From Kibdelosporangium sp040675465 (GTDB lineage: Bacteria > Actinomycetota > Actinomycetes > Mycobacteriales > Pseudonocardiaceae), in contig NZ_JBFAPA010000006.1 of NCBI RefSeq assembly GCF_040675465.1, forward strand, positions 186,001 to 250,000: a stretch of 64,000 bases of DNA. The letters run 5' to 3'. Below the pieces are notes generated by a model. It was given only the letters and a program-made list of their open reading frames with translations, did no database searches and was not told where the DNA came from. Positions 16,358 to 25,245 of the stretch are shown one piece after another (position 1 is the first letter of the stretch; each line of letters starts with the position of its first letter). The position numbers and the translations under genes are program-made.

Positions 16358-17161
16358 GTGACGCGTCGTGGGATTGCCGTGGTGCTGACGTTGCTGGCGT
16401 GTTTGCTCGCCGCCCCGGCGGTGGCGGCGTTCGCGCTGGACCAGCAGGTGGTCGACCAGAACCGGTATCTGCAGGCGGTCACGCCGATCGCCGACGACGC
16501 GGAGGTGCGCAAGGAGATCGCCGACCGGGTCGCCTACACGATCAACACCAAGCTTCCGGACAGCGTGCACGAAATGGTCGATTCGGGCGTGCGCAAGGCA
16601 GTCGACAGCGACACCTTCCACACCGCGTGGGCCACGGTGAACAAGGCCGCGCAGCCACAGGTGATCGCGATGCTCCGCGGCGAGCCGAGCAGCCTGCGGA
16701 TCCAGGACGACATGGTCATGTTCGACCTGGGCACCGCGCTGGACCAGCTGAAGGCCCAGTCCGCGCTGGCCCGGTACCTGCCGGACGTCGACCTGTCGGT
16801 GAAGGTGTTCTCCAAACCCGCGATCCGCCGCGCGATTCCGGCGTTCTCCACATTGGAGAGCCTGTCCGTGGTGCTGCCGATCGTCGTGGTCGTGTTGCTG
16901 CTGCTCGGGTTGCTGCTCTCCGGTGGCCGGACGTTGCTGCTGGCCGGGGCCGGGCTCGCGCTGGCGATGCTGGCTCTTGTCGCCTACCAGGCGATCGGAC
17001 GCGGCCAGGTCGGTGCCTCGGCCCAGTCGCCTCACCTGGCCGAGGCGTTCTACAACGCGTTCACCGGGTATCTGGACGTCATGGCGTGGGTCGTGTTCGG
17101 CGTGGGTGTCGCGCTGGCGCTGGCCGGTCTGGTCACGCGCGCACGGCTGGCCCGGACTTGA
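16358..17161 (+). CDS. Integral membrane protein of unknown function
   Basis: 267 residues, GTG start, chosen because the hydrophobic N-terminal segment GIAVVLTLLACLLAAPAVAA begins four residues in. A ~150-residue extracytoplasmic region of alternating helices follows, then three C-terminal membrane helices (LSVVLPIVVVVLLLLGLLLS and two more). This layout, one N-terminal and several C-terminal helices around an external domain, recurs in uncharacterised actinobacterial membrane proteins. No catalytic motif. Confidence 0.75.
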   Translation: MTRRGIAVVLTLLACLLAAPAVAAFALDQQVVDQNRYLQAVTPIADDAEVRKEIADRVAYTINTKLPDSVHEMVDSGVRKAVDSDTFHTAWATVNKAAQPQVIAMLRGEPSSLRIQDDMVMFDLGTALDQLKAQSALARYLPDVDLSVKVFSKPAIRRAIPAFSTLESLSVVLPIVVVVLLLLGLLLSGGRTLLLAGAGLALAMLALVAYQAIGRGQVGASAQSPHLAEAFYNAFTGYLDVMAWVVFGVGVALALAGLVTRARLART

Positions 17162-17237
17162 TCCGGGGAAAACCTTGGGAGAGTGTCGAGATGCCGGCGT
17201 CGGCTACTACGTCCAGGGTGAGCAGAGGAGGACGACC

Positions 17238-17642
17238 ATGACCTACACCGTGGACCCCCGCGTGGACGACTACATCGGCAAGCTGCCGCAGTGGCAGCAG
17301 GACATCTGCCAGCGGGTGCGTGACCTGGTGCATTCGGCCGATCCGGAGGTCGAGGAGACCGTCAAGCGCACCGTGCAGCCGTACTTCGTGCTGAAGGGGA
17401 ACGTCTGCGCGCTGCTGGCGGCCAAGGACCACGTGAACGTGTTCATGTACGACGGCGCCATCGTGCCCGACCCAGAGGGCATCATCACCGCTGGTCACGA
17501 CAACAAGACCGCCCGCACGGTGTCGTTCAGACAGGGCGAGGAGATCAACGAGCGGGCGCTGAAGGCCATGTTCCAGCAGATCATCGCCAACAACCGGGCC
17601 GGTGGCTGGCGCAAGCTCAAGGCAGCCGCCGAGATGGAATAG
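17238..17642 (+). CDS. DUF1801 domain-containing protein
   Basis: 134 residues. VDDYIGKLPQWQQDICQRVR, then VEETVKRTVQPYFVLKGNVC and HVNVFMYDGAIVPDPEG is the DUF1801 (YdhG-like) pattern, with the W/P-x-F strand and a C-terminal helical part. These small cytoplasmic proteins have a steroid-ligand-like fold and no established function. GAGGAGG precedes the ATG. It lies 41 bp upstream of msrA on the same strand. Confidence 0.82.
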   Translation: MTYTVDPRVDDYIGKLPQWQQDICQRVRDLVHSADPEVEETVKRTVQPYFVLKGNVCALLAAKDHVNVFMYDGAIVPDPEGIITAGHDNKTARTVSFRQGEEINERALKAMFQQIIANNRAGGWRKLKAAAEME

Positions 17643-17683
17643 ATTGCCTGGTGGGAACGCTCTACCAACCGGAAAGGAGTGCG

Positions 17684-18190
17684 ATGACCACGACCGAGAA
17701 GGCAGTGCTCGCCGGTGGGTGTTTCTGGGGGATGCAGGAGCTGATCCGCAAGCAGCCGGGCGTCATCTCCACCCGGGTGGGTTACACCGGCGGTGACGTA
17801 CGGAACGCGACGTACCAGAACCACGGGACGCACGCGGAGGCGATCGAGATCATCTTCGACCCGGAGCGGACCAGCTACCGGGACATCCTGGAGTTCTTCT
17901 TCCAGGTGCACGACCCGACGACGAAGAACCGCCAGGGCAACGACATCGGGATGAGCTACCGGTCGGCCATCTTCTACACCAGTGAGGCGCAGAAGCAGGT
18001 CGCCGAGGACACCATCGCCGACGTGGACGCGTCCGGACTGTGGCCGGGCAAGGTCGTCACGGAGGTCACCCAGGCGAGTGACTTCTGGGAGGCCGAGCCG
18101 GAGCACCAGGACTACCTGCAGCGCATCCCGTGGGGTTACACCTGCCACTTCGTCAGGCCCGGCTGGAAGCTGCCGAGCAGGGCGAAGTGA
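17684..18190 (+). CDS. msrA: Peptide-methionine (S)-S-oxide reductase
   Basis: 168 residues, normal length. The catalytic GGCFWGMQEL is at residues 11-20, with Cys13 attacking the sulfoxide; YTGGDVRNATYQN and HAEAIEIIFDP follow as in all MsrA proteins. It repairs methionine-S-sulfoxide using thioredoxin or a similar reductant. No C-terminal resolving Cys pair is obvious; Cys150 in the GYTCHF segment could resolve. GGAAAGGAG precedes the ATG. Its stop overlaps the MOSC gene start. Confidence 0.95.
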   Translation: MTTTEKAVLAGGCFWGMQELIRKQPGVISTRVGYTGGDVRNATYQNHGTHAEAIEIIFDPERTSYRDILEFFFQVHDPTTKNRQGNDIGMSYRSAIFYTSEAQKQVAEDTIADVDASGLWPGKVVTEVTQASDFWEAEPEHQDYLQRIPWGYTCHFVRPGWKLPSRAK

Positions 18191-18678
18191 CCGTCGAGAT
18201 CGTCGCGCTGCACGTGGCGAGCCGGCACGCGTTCGAGGGGCGGCCCAGCGATGGGCCGCGGCCCGATCCGGAGCCGGTGGGCCGGGCGCGGGTCGAGGTC
18301 CGGGCGGGCCTCGGCCTGGTCGGTGACCGCTACTTCGGTCACCGGGCGCACCGCAACGCGGCGGTGACGGTGTTCGCTTTCGAGTCGCTCGAGGGTCTGA
18401 GCGACGATCCGTTGTCCGTCCGGCGCAACATCGTCCTGCGGGGCTACCCGGTGGACGAACTGCGCGGCACGTTCACCCTGGACACCGGCGACGGTCCGAT
18501 CCGGTTCACCGCGAACCGGCCGGCCAACCCGTGTGCGTGGATGGACGTGGCCGTCAGGCCAGGCGCGTTCAAGGCCCTGCGTGGTCACGGCGGGATGCGG
18601 TGCACCCCGCTCGACGACGGCATCCTGCGCGTGGGCCCGGCGATCCTCACGCCAGACCCGCAGCTCGCGCTCGCCTGA
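18187..18678 (+). CDS. MOSC domain-containing protein
   Basis: 163 residues. LVGDRYFGH, VRRNIVLRGYPVDELRG and the NPCAWMDVAVRPGAFKALRG block with its conserved cysteine are the MOSC signature. MOSC domains carry sulfur or molybdenum cofactor in cofactor sulfurases and related proteins, sometimes stand-alone as here. The GTG start overlaps the msrA stop by 3 bp, suggesting one message. The 3' end overlaps the LuxR-type gene on the other strand by 32 bp. Partner and substrate unknown. Confidence 0.8.
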   Translation: MTVEIVALHVASRHAFEGRPSDGPRPDPEPVGRARVEVRAGLGLVGDRYFGHRAHRNAAVTVFAFESLEGLSDDPLSVRRNIVLRGYPVDELRGTFTLDTGDGPIRFTANRPANPCAWMDVAVRPGAFKALRGHGGMRCTPLDDGILRVGPAILTPDPQLALA

Positions 18679-19258
18679 CCGCCTCACCGCGGCTGGCGAC
18701 GTGCAGCTTGGCGAAGATCGCCGAGATGTGGTTGCTGATGGTCTTGGGCGAGCGGCCCAGCCGATGCGCGATCCTGGCATTGGACAGGCCATCGGCCACC
18801 AGTGAGAGCACCTCCCGTTCCCGGGCGGTCAGTCCGGGAAACGGCTCCACCTGCGGCATTCCGATCCGCGGCACCAGTGCCTGCGCCACGACCGGGCTGA
18901 AGATCGCCTCCCCCGCCGCCACCGCCAGGATCGCGCGCACGATGTCCGCGGGTTCGGCGGACTTGTAGATGTAGCCCTTGGCACCGGCCTGGACCGCGGC
19001 CAGCACCAACGAGTCCTCCGTGGACGACGCGAACACCAGGACCGTGGTGTCCCGCTGGACCTCCCGGATGATCGCCATCCCGTCCGACATGGTCACGTCG
19101 ATCACGAGCACGTCCGGCCGGTGCAACGCGACCTCCCGGGTCACGGCCGAGCGTGTCGACGCCTCGGCCACGACCTCGATGCCGGTCCCACCGAGTACCA
19201 CCTTCAGCCCGCCGCGAGCGACCGGATGGTCATCGGCCAGCAACACCGAGCAGGTCAT
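18647..19258 (-). CDS. LuxR/NarL-family response regulator, orphan
   Basis: 203 residues. An N-terminal receiver domain (VLLADDHPVARGGLKVVLGG with the acidic pair; phospho-acceptor Asp in VLVIDVTMSDG; Lys in GYIYKSAEPADI) is joined to a C-terminal LuxR helix-turn-helix (LTAREREVLSLVADGLSNAR, KTISNHISAIFAKL). No histidine kinase is adjacent, so its signal is not visible. It follows the alpha/beta hydrolase gene with an ATGA overlap and may be regulated with it. Confidence 0.9.
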   Translation of the reverse strand: MTCSVLLADDHPVARGGLKVVLGGTGIEVVAEASTRSAVTREVALHRPDVLVIDVTMSDGMAIIREVQRDTTVLVFASSTEDSLVLAAVQAGAKGYIYKSAEPADIVRAILAVAAGEAIFSPVVAQALVPRIGMPQVEPFPGLTAREREVLSLVADGLSNARIAHRLGRSPKTISNHISAIFAKLHVASRGEAVRRARAAGLA

Positions 19259-20034
19259 CGCGCATGCTCCAGCAGCAGCGACGCCACCCGCGCCGGGTCC
19301 TCCCACCAGAACAGGTGCCCCACGTCGGGCAGCAGTTCCAGGCGTGCGCCCGGGATCAGCCCGGCGATGTGCTTGCCGTTGGCCACGGGCAGCATCGCGT
19401 CCGCCGTGCCGTGGATGACCAGCGTCGGCGCGGTGATCGTGGGCAGCCGTTCGCTGGTGTCGTGGTTGTTGCCCGCTTCCCACTGCAGTTGCACGACCTT
19501 CACCGGTACCCGGACCGCCAGCGCGACGGCCGCGTAGCGGTCGAAGTGCCCGGTGAACCCGGCCGAGAAGTTGGCCTCGTAGCCGGTCCGCAGCGAGTGC
19601 CCGATGTCCTTGGTGGCCATCGCGGTGACCACCCGCAGCGCGGTCTCCGACATCACCCCGTCCGGCCCACCGGCCCAGCTGCCGCCGATCGTCAACGTCC
19701 GCACCAGCTCGGGGAAGCCGAGCGCCAGCTCCTGGGCGACCATGCCGCCCAGCGAGATCCCGAACACGTGCGCGTCCCGCCAGCCGACCGCCTTGATGAT
19801 CCCGGCGGCGTCCGCGGCTAGGTCGGCGGTGTTGAACGGCTCGGCCGCCCACCCGCTCTCGCCGATCCCGCGGTGGTCGAACGCCACGATGTCGTAGTGC
19901 TGTTCCAATGCGGACAGCAGGTCCTCGCCCCAGAACTGGTGGTGCGCGCCCATCCCCTGGATCAGCAGCAGCGGCTCCCCTTGGCCGCGTCTGATGTAGG
20001 CGAACCGCCGCCCGTCAACCTCTGCGAACTCCAT
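19255..20034 (-). CDS. Alpha/beta hydrolase
   Basis: 259 residues from the ATG at 20034 (a GTG at 20043 adds three). LLLIQGMGAHHQFW is the oxyanion strand, YDIVAFDHRGIGES the next strand, HVFGISLGGMVAQEL the nucleophile elbow (G-I-S-L-G), TLVIHGTADAMLPV the acid region and LPDVGHLFWWEDP the catalytic histidine. It belongs with hydrolases and C-C hydrolases of aromatic or lactone breakdown; substrate unclear. It overlaps the BTAD regulator gene by 20 bp and the LuxR gene by 4 bp, forming an operon of regulator, enzyme, regulator. Confidence 0.88.
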   Translation of the reverse strand: MEFAEVDGRRFAYIRRGQGEPLLLIQGMGAHHQFWGEDLLSALEQHYDIVAFDHRGIGESGWAAEPFNTADLAADAAGIIKAVGWRDAHVFGISLGGMVAQELALGFPELVRTLTIGGSWAGGPDGVMSETALRVVTAMATKDIGHSLRTGYEANFSAGFTGHFDRYAAVALAVRVPVKVVQLQWEAGNNHDTSERLPTITAPTLVIHGTADAMLPVANGKHIAGLIPGARLELLPDVGHLFWWEDPARVASLLLEHAR

Positions 20035-22250
20035 GACTGTCACTATCGGTCATCTGCCCGTCGGGATCGCGCAGGTAGACCTCGGCGAGGACCGCGTTCG
20101 CCCAGCCGCGTGCGATCCCGTGGCCTCCCGGGCGGCTTCGGCGAGCGCGTCGAAGTCGCCGTCGAGCAGGGCCTGCAGGGCGCGGGCGACCGCGTGCACG
20201 ACCCGCCCGGCCCCGGCCACCCACCGGATCCCGCTCTGTGTGCCCACCTCGATGGCCTTCTGGGCCTGGTCCAGGGCGATGTCGACGTGCCGGGTCTCGA
20301 CGGCGGAGTAGCCCAGGAAGTAATGCAGTTCGCCGCGGTCGAGGGGATCGTGCTCTTCGGTGAGCTCGGCGAACACCGTGTCCACGGCCTGCGCGACGAG
20401 CCGCCGGGCTTCGTCGAAGTTCCCGGCGAAGTCGTTCAACGCCACCAGGTTGATCGCGACGCGGGCGCGGTCGGCCACCGGCGCGTCCGGCGCGGCCCGG
20501 CTGACCGCCCGGACCCAGTGCAGGGCCTCGGTGTTGTGCACGACCCGGGTCAGGAACAGGCCGAACCCGGCGAGCATGTGCATCGCCGCGTGCGGGTCGA
20601 GGTCGAGGTCGTGCGCCACACCGGCGCGGATGTTCGGCAGTTCCCGCGCGAGACCACGCAGGAACGGACCGGTTTGCCGGGTCCGCATCGCGGCGACGCA
20701 GCGGTCGGCCAGGCCACGGACCCAGAGCGCGTGCGCCAGGCGGGTCGCCACCGGGTCCGGGTCGCGTGAACGGCAGTAGGCGCGCACGCTTTCCAGCAAC
20801 AGGTAGCGGGTCGGGATCTCGTTCGTGTCCGCGGATACCACCGAGCGGCTGACCAATGAGGACAGTGACTCCAGTGTCGCCACCGCACTTGCCTGGCCGA
20901 CCGCCTGTGCGGCTGCGAGGGTGAACCCGCCCTTCGAACGGCCACAGCCGCAGCAGTAGTTCACGGTCTCCTGTGGACAGCAGGTCGACGCTCCAGCCGA
21001 TCGCCGCCTCCAGGGTGGCGTGCGCGGTCACCGAGCCCTTGGGAACGGGGCCGAGCAGCGCGAACCGGTCGTCCAGGCGGGCCGCGATCTCGCCGAGCCC
21101 GAACATCCGGGCGCGGGCCGCGGCCAGCTCGATCGCCAGTGGGAGGCCGTCGAGAGCCTGGCTGATCCGTTGGGCGTCTTCGAGCTCGTCCTGCTGGGGT
21201 GTCCATCCTGGACGGACGGCTTGCACGCGGTCGACCAGTAGCACCACGGCGTGGTTGAGCGGCAACGAGTTCAGCGGGACGGTGACCTCGCCGTCGACGC
21301 TGAGGGGTTCGCGGCTGGTGGCCAGGACCGTGAGCCGCGGGCAGCCTTCGAGCAGCGCGACGGCGAGGTCGGCGGCAGCATCGACGACGTGCTCGCAGTT
21401 GTCCAGGATGAGGACACCCGGGCGGCCGGTGAGCGCGCGGATCACCGCGTCAACGGGGTCGTCGTGCACCGCGACCAGGCCGATCGCGTCGGCCACCACG
21501 CTCGGCAGCGCCGCGGGCTGGCTGACGTCGGCGAGCTTGGCGAACCAGGTGACGCCGTACTCGACCGCCAGCCGGGTCTTGCCCACCCCCGCCGGGCCGA
21601 TCAAGCTGACCAGCCGGTGCTGGGTGAGCCGTTCGGTGAGCGATTTCAGCTCGTCGTCGCGGCCTCGGAAGCTGGTCAGCGGCCTGCGGACCGGCGGGAG
21701 CGGGGCCACGCGGACGAGTTCTTCCAGGTCGGCGACCGCCCCGGTGGCATCTCCGGTGGCCAGCCGGGCGGCCGCCTGCTCCTCCTGGGCGACTTCGTTG
21801 AGTTCGCGGAGGCGGGTCCGGGCGGCTTCGGCGTTGTCGAGGTCGGCGTACGGCTCTCCTCGCCACAGCTCGAGGGCCTCGGTCAGCGTGGCGAGGGCTT
21901 CCTGTGGCCGGCCTTCGGCGAGCGCGCGGCGGCCTTGGTCCACTGTGGACGCGAACTCGCCGGCGTCGGTGGGCATGTCGATGCGGTAGCCGGTGCTGTG
22001 GCGTTTGAGCTGGTCGCGGCCGTCCGGCCCGAACGCCGACCGCAGCCGGGACACGCAGACCTGCAGCGCCCGCGGGTTTCGCCGGTGGGTCGTCGCCCCA
22101 GATCGCGTCCACCAGGACGTCGTCGGGCACGGTCTGCCCGTCGGCGGCGACCAGGGCCGTCAGCAGCCGCCGGGGCACCGCGCCGCCGAGATCCACGGGT
22201 GTGTCCCCGCGCAGGACCTCGACCGGGCCCAGCACCTTCGCCGTGAGCAC
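20015..22250 (-). pseudogene. AfsR/SARP-type regulator (BTAD and ATPase domains) with three apparent single-base indels
   Basis: Joined across frames it encodes about 745 residues: an N-terminal winged helix (LGPVEVLRGDTPVDLGGAVP), the BTAD helical domain, an ATPase (Walker A IGPAGVGKTRLA; LILDNCEHV), and C-terminal helical repeats. The frame breaks three times at short homopolymers: an extra A at 22077-22079, an extra G near 20928-20932, and a missing G near 20119-20124; each single-base correction restores family sequence. Frame A ends at 20015. It may be a true pseudogene or sequence error. Intact relatives activate secondary-metabolism or stress genes. The GTG start lies 4 bp after the sulfotransferase-like stop. 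Confidence 0.75.
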
Positions 22251-22254
22251 GGTG

Positions 22255-22911
22255 TCACTCGAAGTCGGCCACGCCGGTCTCGACCAGCCGCTGCACGTTC
22301 TTCTGGAACGACGCGGACTCGTTCACCCGCGGGAACTCCATCTCGGGCACCTCGGCCCCGAGGAACTCGCACAGCGGTCCCCACCCCTGCGCGACCTCGT
22401 ACACCAGCAGCCGGCCGGATTCCACAGTGGCCCGCACGGTCTCGTTGTGCTGGTTGAAGAACGCGATCGCCTCATCCTCGGTCAGATCGCGCCGCAACCC
22501 CCGCGCGCTCATCGCGTCGCGGAACGCCGGGAAGTCCGCCATCGCCGGGTTCTTGGCGAAGTGCTCGGTCATCTCACCACGGGTGTCCTGGCGCAGGATC
22601 GTCGCGGCGGCACTGTCGTACCACTTCTTCGGGTCCCGCACCGTCAGCACCACCTTGGCCTGCGGATACAGCTCCAGCAACTCCCGCCACACCAACGCCC
22701 CGGGAAAGTCCACCACCGCCCGGTACCGCGCCAGCACACTCTGCAGCGCCGACAAATCCCCACCCAGTGCCGCGGTCCACCCCGCCGCCGTCCCCGGGTC
22801 CTTGATCACCTCGACCATGTGGTGACAGGGAGCGAACCCGATCAGCTCCAGCGCCTTCTTCAGCGACGCCGTCCCCGTCCGCCCGAACCCCGCCCCGATA
22901 ACGTCGACCAT
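22255..22911 (-). CDS. Sulfotransferase family protein (P-loop)
   Basis: About 218 residues from the ATG at 22911, preceded by AAGGGG; an upstream ATG at 22953 would add 14 residues. VIGAGFGRTGTASLKKALEL is the 5'-phosphosulfate loop seen in a widespread sulfotransferase-like family. HHMVEVI, YPQAKVVLTVRDPKKWYDS (3'-phosphate strand) and the EF-x-R-x-N tail also fit. Biochemical activity is rarely shown in this family. It is the first gene of the minus-strand run that continues into the BTAD regulator. Confidence 0.8.
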   Translation of the reverse strand: MVDVIGAGFGRTGTASLKKALELIGFAPCHHMVEVIKDPGTAAGWTAALGGDLSALQSVLARYRAVVDFPGALVWRELLELYPQAKVVLTVRDPKKWYDSAAATILRQDTRGEMTEHFAKNPAMADFPAFRDAMSARGLRRDLTEDEAIAFFNQHNETVRATVESGRLLVYEVAQGWGPLCEFLGAEVPEMEFPRVNESASFQKNVQRLVETGVADFE

Positions 22912-23281
22912 CGCCAACCCCTTGGTCCCGTCCAGAAGATCGCCCACCCCCATTCAAGCACCAGGACCCGTTCCCCGTTCGGCCCAATCCCGCACGGTAG
23001 CGGCCGACCTGGGCTTACCTGCTGATGTCGGCGAGGGGCGGCGGGCCCGGGGTCCTGGTGGGCGGGGTTGCGGCACCGCCACCGAATGGAAATGGCTGGG
23101 AAAATCCCGGCCGTTGACCGACCGCAATTGAGCGCCTTTTCGGCGACTGTCCCCGCTGACCTCGGACTCCATCCCGCTCCGGGCGGTGGGCTGGGGCCGG
23201 GATGGGCGGTAGGCGTGCGGGGAGTCGGGGGATCGTGAGATGCTCGCGGTGGGTGCGATGGCGGCGTGAGAGGCGACCAGG
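22912..23281. other. Intergenic region without a recognised gene
   Basis: 370 bp between divergent starts. I see only proline/glycine-rich shadow frames, no convincing start with a ribosome site and no strong palindrome. It presumably holds promoters for the sulfotransferase-like run and for the gene at 23282. Confidence 0.6.
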
Positions 23282-23674
23282 GTGACGACTTGGACCGATG
23301 TGATCAACTACGTCCGGTTGCGGTACGAGGTGCTGGAGGAGACGGACGGGTGGCTGCGGTTCCGGCTGGACGCTGAGGACGGCCGCACCCAGCAGGTGTC
23401 GGTGCACCACGTGCCGGAGACGGACGGCGCCGACTGGGTGGAGATCTCGTCGCCGGTGGGGTGGGCGGACCGGATCGACCTGCGGCGGCTGCTGGAGCTG
23501 GCGGGGACGTGCCTGGTGGGCGGCGCGGCGGTGGTGGACGGCGTCGCGCTGATCAAGCACACGGTGCCGCTGGCCGACCTGAGCGTGCTGGAGGAGTTCG
23601 ACCGGCCGCTGAAGGTCCTCGTCGCCCGCGCGGACTCGTTCGAGCACGAGCTGACCAAGAGCGACCAGTTCTGA
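23282..23674 (+). CDS. Small protein, possibly YbjN/secretion-chaperone-like fold
   Basis: 130 residues, GTG start. The sequence alternates strands and helices (GWLRFRLDAEDGRTQQVSVH, DWVEISSPVG, LLELAGTCLVGGAAVVDGVA, ADLSVLEEFDRPL), which resembles the small alpha-beta YbjN or type III secretion chaperone-like domain common in actinobacteria. It has no signal peptide or membrane segment, so it is cytoplasmic. Function unknown. A clear terminator follows. Confidence 0.72.
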   Translation: MTTWTDVINYVRLRYEVLEETDGWLRFRLDAEDGRTQQVSVHHVPETDGADWVEISSPVGWADRIDLRRLLELAGTCLVGGAAVVDGVALIKHTVPLADLSVLEEFDRPLKVLVARADSFEHELTKSDQF

Positions 23675-23691
23675 GCAACCCAACGTGAACG

Positions 23692-23719
23692 ACGGCGGCC
23701 TGTGGCGGGCCGCCGTTTT
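23692..23719 (+). terminator. Rho-independent terminator
   Basis: Arms ACGGCGGCC and GGCCGCCGT pair perfectly around a 7-nt loop and run into TTTT, 18 bp after the stop of the small gene at 23282-23674. Confidence 0.88.
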
Positions 23720-23779
23720 CGCACGCGGGCAGGGCAAGGCTTCGACCACTGGTTGATCGTCCTCAGTGGTCAGTCACAC

Positions 23780-23795
23780 GCTGGTTCAGACCACT
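23780..23795. promoter_or_regulatory. DasR-like operator (dre), distal site
   Basis: GCTGGTTCAGACCACT matches the Streptomyces DasR consensus ACTGGTCTAGACCACT at 13 of 16 positions. It lies about 115 bp upstream of the chitinase start. Confidence 0.62.
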
Positions 23796-23839
23796 GCCCT
23801 GAAGTGCCCCCGGCCCGTGCCCTGCCGGACATCCCGCGC

Positions 23840-23855
23840 AATGGTCTAGACCCTC
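23840..23855. promoter_or_regulatory. DasR-like operator (dre), proximal site
   Basis: AATGGTCTAGACCCTC holds the central TGGTCTAGACC of DasR sites. It lies about 55 bp upstream of the chitinase start, where a GntR-type repressor released by glucosamine-6-phosphate would block transcription. Confidence 0.72.
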
Positions 23856-23893
23856 TAGGGTGACCATGTCCCTGCGACCAAAGGACATGTCCG

Positions 23894-25069
23894 TTGCGAA
23901 AACGACTTCCTGTGCTCGGCGCCGTCCTCGCGCTGGTGTTCTCGGTGCTCGCGCCCATTGCGGACGCCGCGCCCCCGCGCAAGGTGATGGCGTACTTCAC
24001 CGACTGGGGTGTCTACGACCGGAACTACCATGTGAAGGACATCGAGACATCCGGGGCCGCGGCCCGGCTGACCCACATCAACTACGCCTTCGGCAACGTC
24101 GTCGACGGCAAGTGCGCGGCCGGCGACCCGCCGGCCGACTACCAGCAGCCCTACGACGCGGCCATGAGCGTCAGCGGTGTCGCCGACACCGGTGACCTGC
24201 ACGGCAGCTTCAACCAGTTCCTGCAGCTGAAGAAGCTGCACCCGAACCTGAAGCTGTTGTGGAGCTTCGGCGGCTGGACCTTCTCACCCCCGTTCACCGA
24301 AGCGGCCAAGGACCCCGCCGCCTTCGCCGAGTCCTGCTACAACCTCGTGTTCGATCCGCGGTGGACAGGTCTGTTCGACGGGATCGACATCGACTGGGAA
24401 TACCCGAACGCCTGCGGGCTGGCCTGTGACACCAGTGGCCCGCAAGCGTTCACGAACGTGATGTCCGCGCTGCGGGCCAAGTTCGGCCCCGGCAAACTGG
24501 TGACCGCGGCCATCACGGCGGACAACACGCCCGGTGGCCGGATCGACGCCACCGACTACGCCGGAGCCAGCAGGTACGTCGACTGGTACAACGTGATGAC
24601 GTACGACTACTTCGGTACCTGGTCCGCCCAGGGCCCGACCGCGCCGCACTCCCCCCTGCGGTCGTACGCCGGGATTCCGGCGCAGGTGTACGCCGACGCC
24701 TCGATCCAGAAGCTCCGGCAGATCGGCGTACCGAACCAGAAGTTGTTGCTGGGTCTCGGTTTCTACGGCCGTGGCTGGGACGGCGTGACCCAGAAGCAGC
24801 CCGGTGGCACCGCGACCGGCCCGGCGCCGGGCACGTATGAGCCGGGGTCGGAGGACTACAAGGTCCTGAAGACCAAGTGCCCCGCCAACGGCAAGATCGC
24901 CGGCACGGCGTACGCGCACTGCGGAACCCAGTGGTGGAGCTACGACACCCCGGAGACCGCCGCGTCGAAGGCCGGCTACGCGAAATCCCAGGGCTTGGGC
25001 GGGGTTTTCGCGTGGGAGCTGTCCGGCGACACCGCCAACGCGGAGATGGTCCACGCCATTTCCCGCTAG
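23894..25069 (+). CDS. Secreted GH18 chitinase
   Basis: 391 residues, TTG start with AAAGGAC upstream, signal peptide ending near residue 25 (ADAA). The GH18 active-site strand reads FDGIDIDWEYP with catalytic Glu169; WSFGGWTFSPPF, YNVMTYDYFG and LGLGFYGRGW are the other barrel motifs. It should release N-acetylglucosamine oligomers from chitin outside the cell. No separate carbohydrate-binding module is present. Two DasR-like operators upstream tie it to the N-acetylglucosamine regulon known from Streptomyces and relatives. Confidence 0.95.
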   Translation: MRKRLPVLGAVLALVFSVLAPIADAAPPRKVMAYFTDWGVYDRNYHVKDIETSGAAARLTHINYAFGNVVDGKCAAGDPPADYQQPYDAAMSVSGVADTGDLHGSFNQFLQLKKLHPNLKLLWSFGGWTFSPPFTEAAKDPAAFAESCYNLVFDPRWTGLFDGIDIDWEYPNACGLACDTSGPQAFTNVMSALRAKFGPGKLVTAAITADNTPGGRIDATDYAGASRYVDWYNVMTYDYFGTWSAQGPTAPHSPLRSYAGIPAQVYADASIQKLRQIGVPNQKLLLGLGFYGRGWDGVTQKQPGGTATGPAPGTYEPGSEDYKVLKTKCPANGKIAGTAYAHCGTQWWSYDTPETAASKAGYAKSQGLGGVFAWELSGDTANAEMVHAISR

Positions 25070-25076
25070 TACCAAC

Positions 25077-25107
25077 GGACCTGCCGCCTCAGGGGAGCGG
25101 CAGGTCC
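25077..25107. terminator. Hairpin terminator after the chitinase gene
   Basis: Arms GGACCTGCCGC and GCGGCAGGTCC pair perfectly around a 9-nt loop, 8 bp after the chitinase stop. One arm lies inside sequence related to the gene at 26757-27338. Confidence 0.72.
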
Positions 25108-25175
25108 GGCCATGCCTCGGCGGCGTCCGCGGCCGCCTCCCGGCTCGCGGGCGCCCCCGAGGTCGGTGACAGCGC
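25089..25175 (-). pseudogene. Fragment related to the 3' end of the gene at 26757-27338
   Basis: Reading from the stop at 25089, the minus strand encodes SREAAADAAEAWPDLPLP, closely matching IREAAANAVEVWPDLPPA at the end of the intact gene at 26757-27338. DNA similarity over about 80 bp is roughly 80%. Nothing upstream in this frame matches the rest of the protein, so it is a leftover tail. The two tails flank the beta-helix gene. Confidence 0.6.
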
Positions 25176-25245
25176 GATGACAACCCGCTGAAACCGTTTC
25201 CCCATACCGTTCCCGTCACAGGCGCACGCGGGAAGGTTGGTGTTG

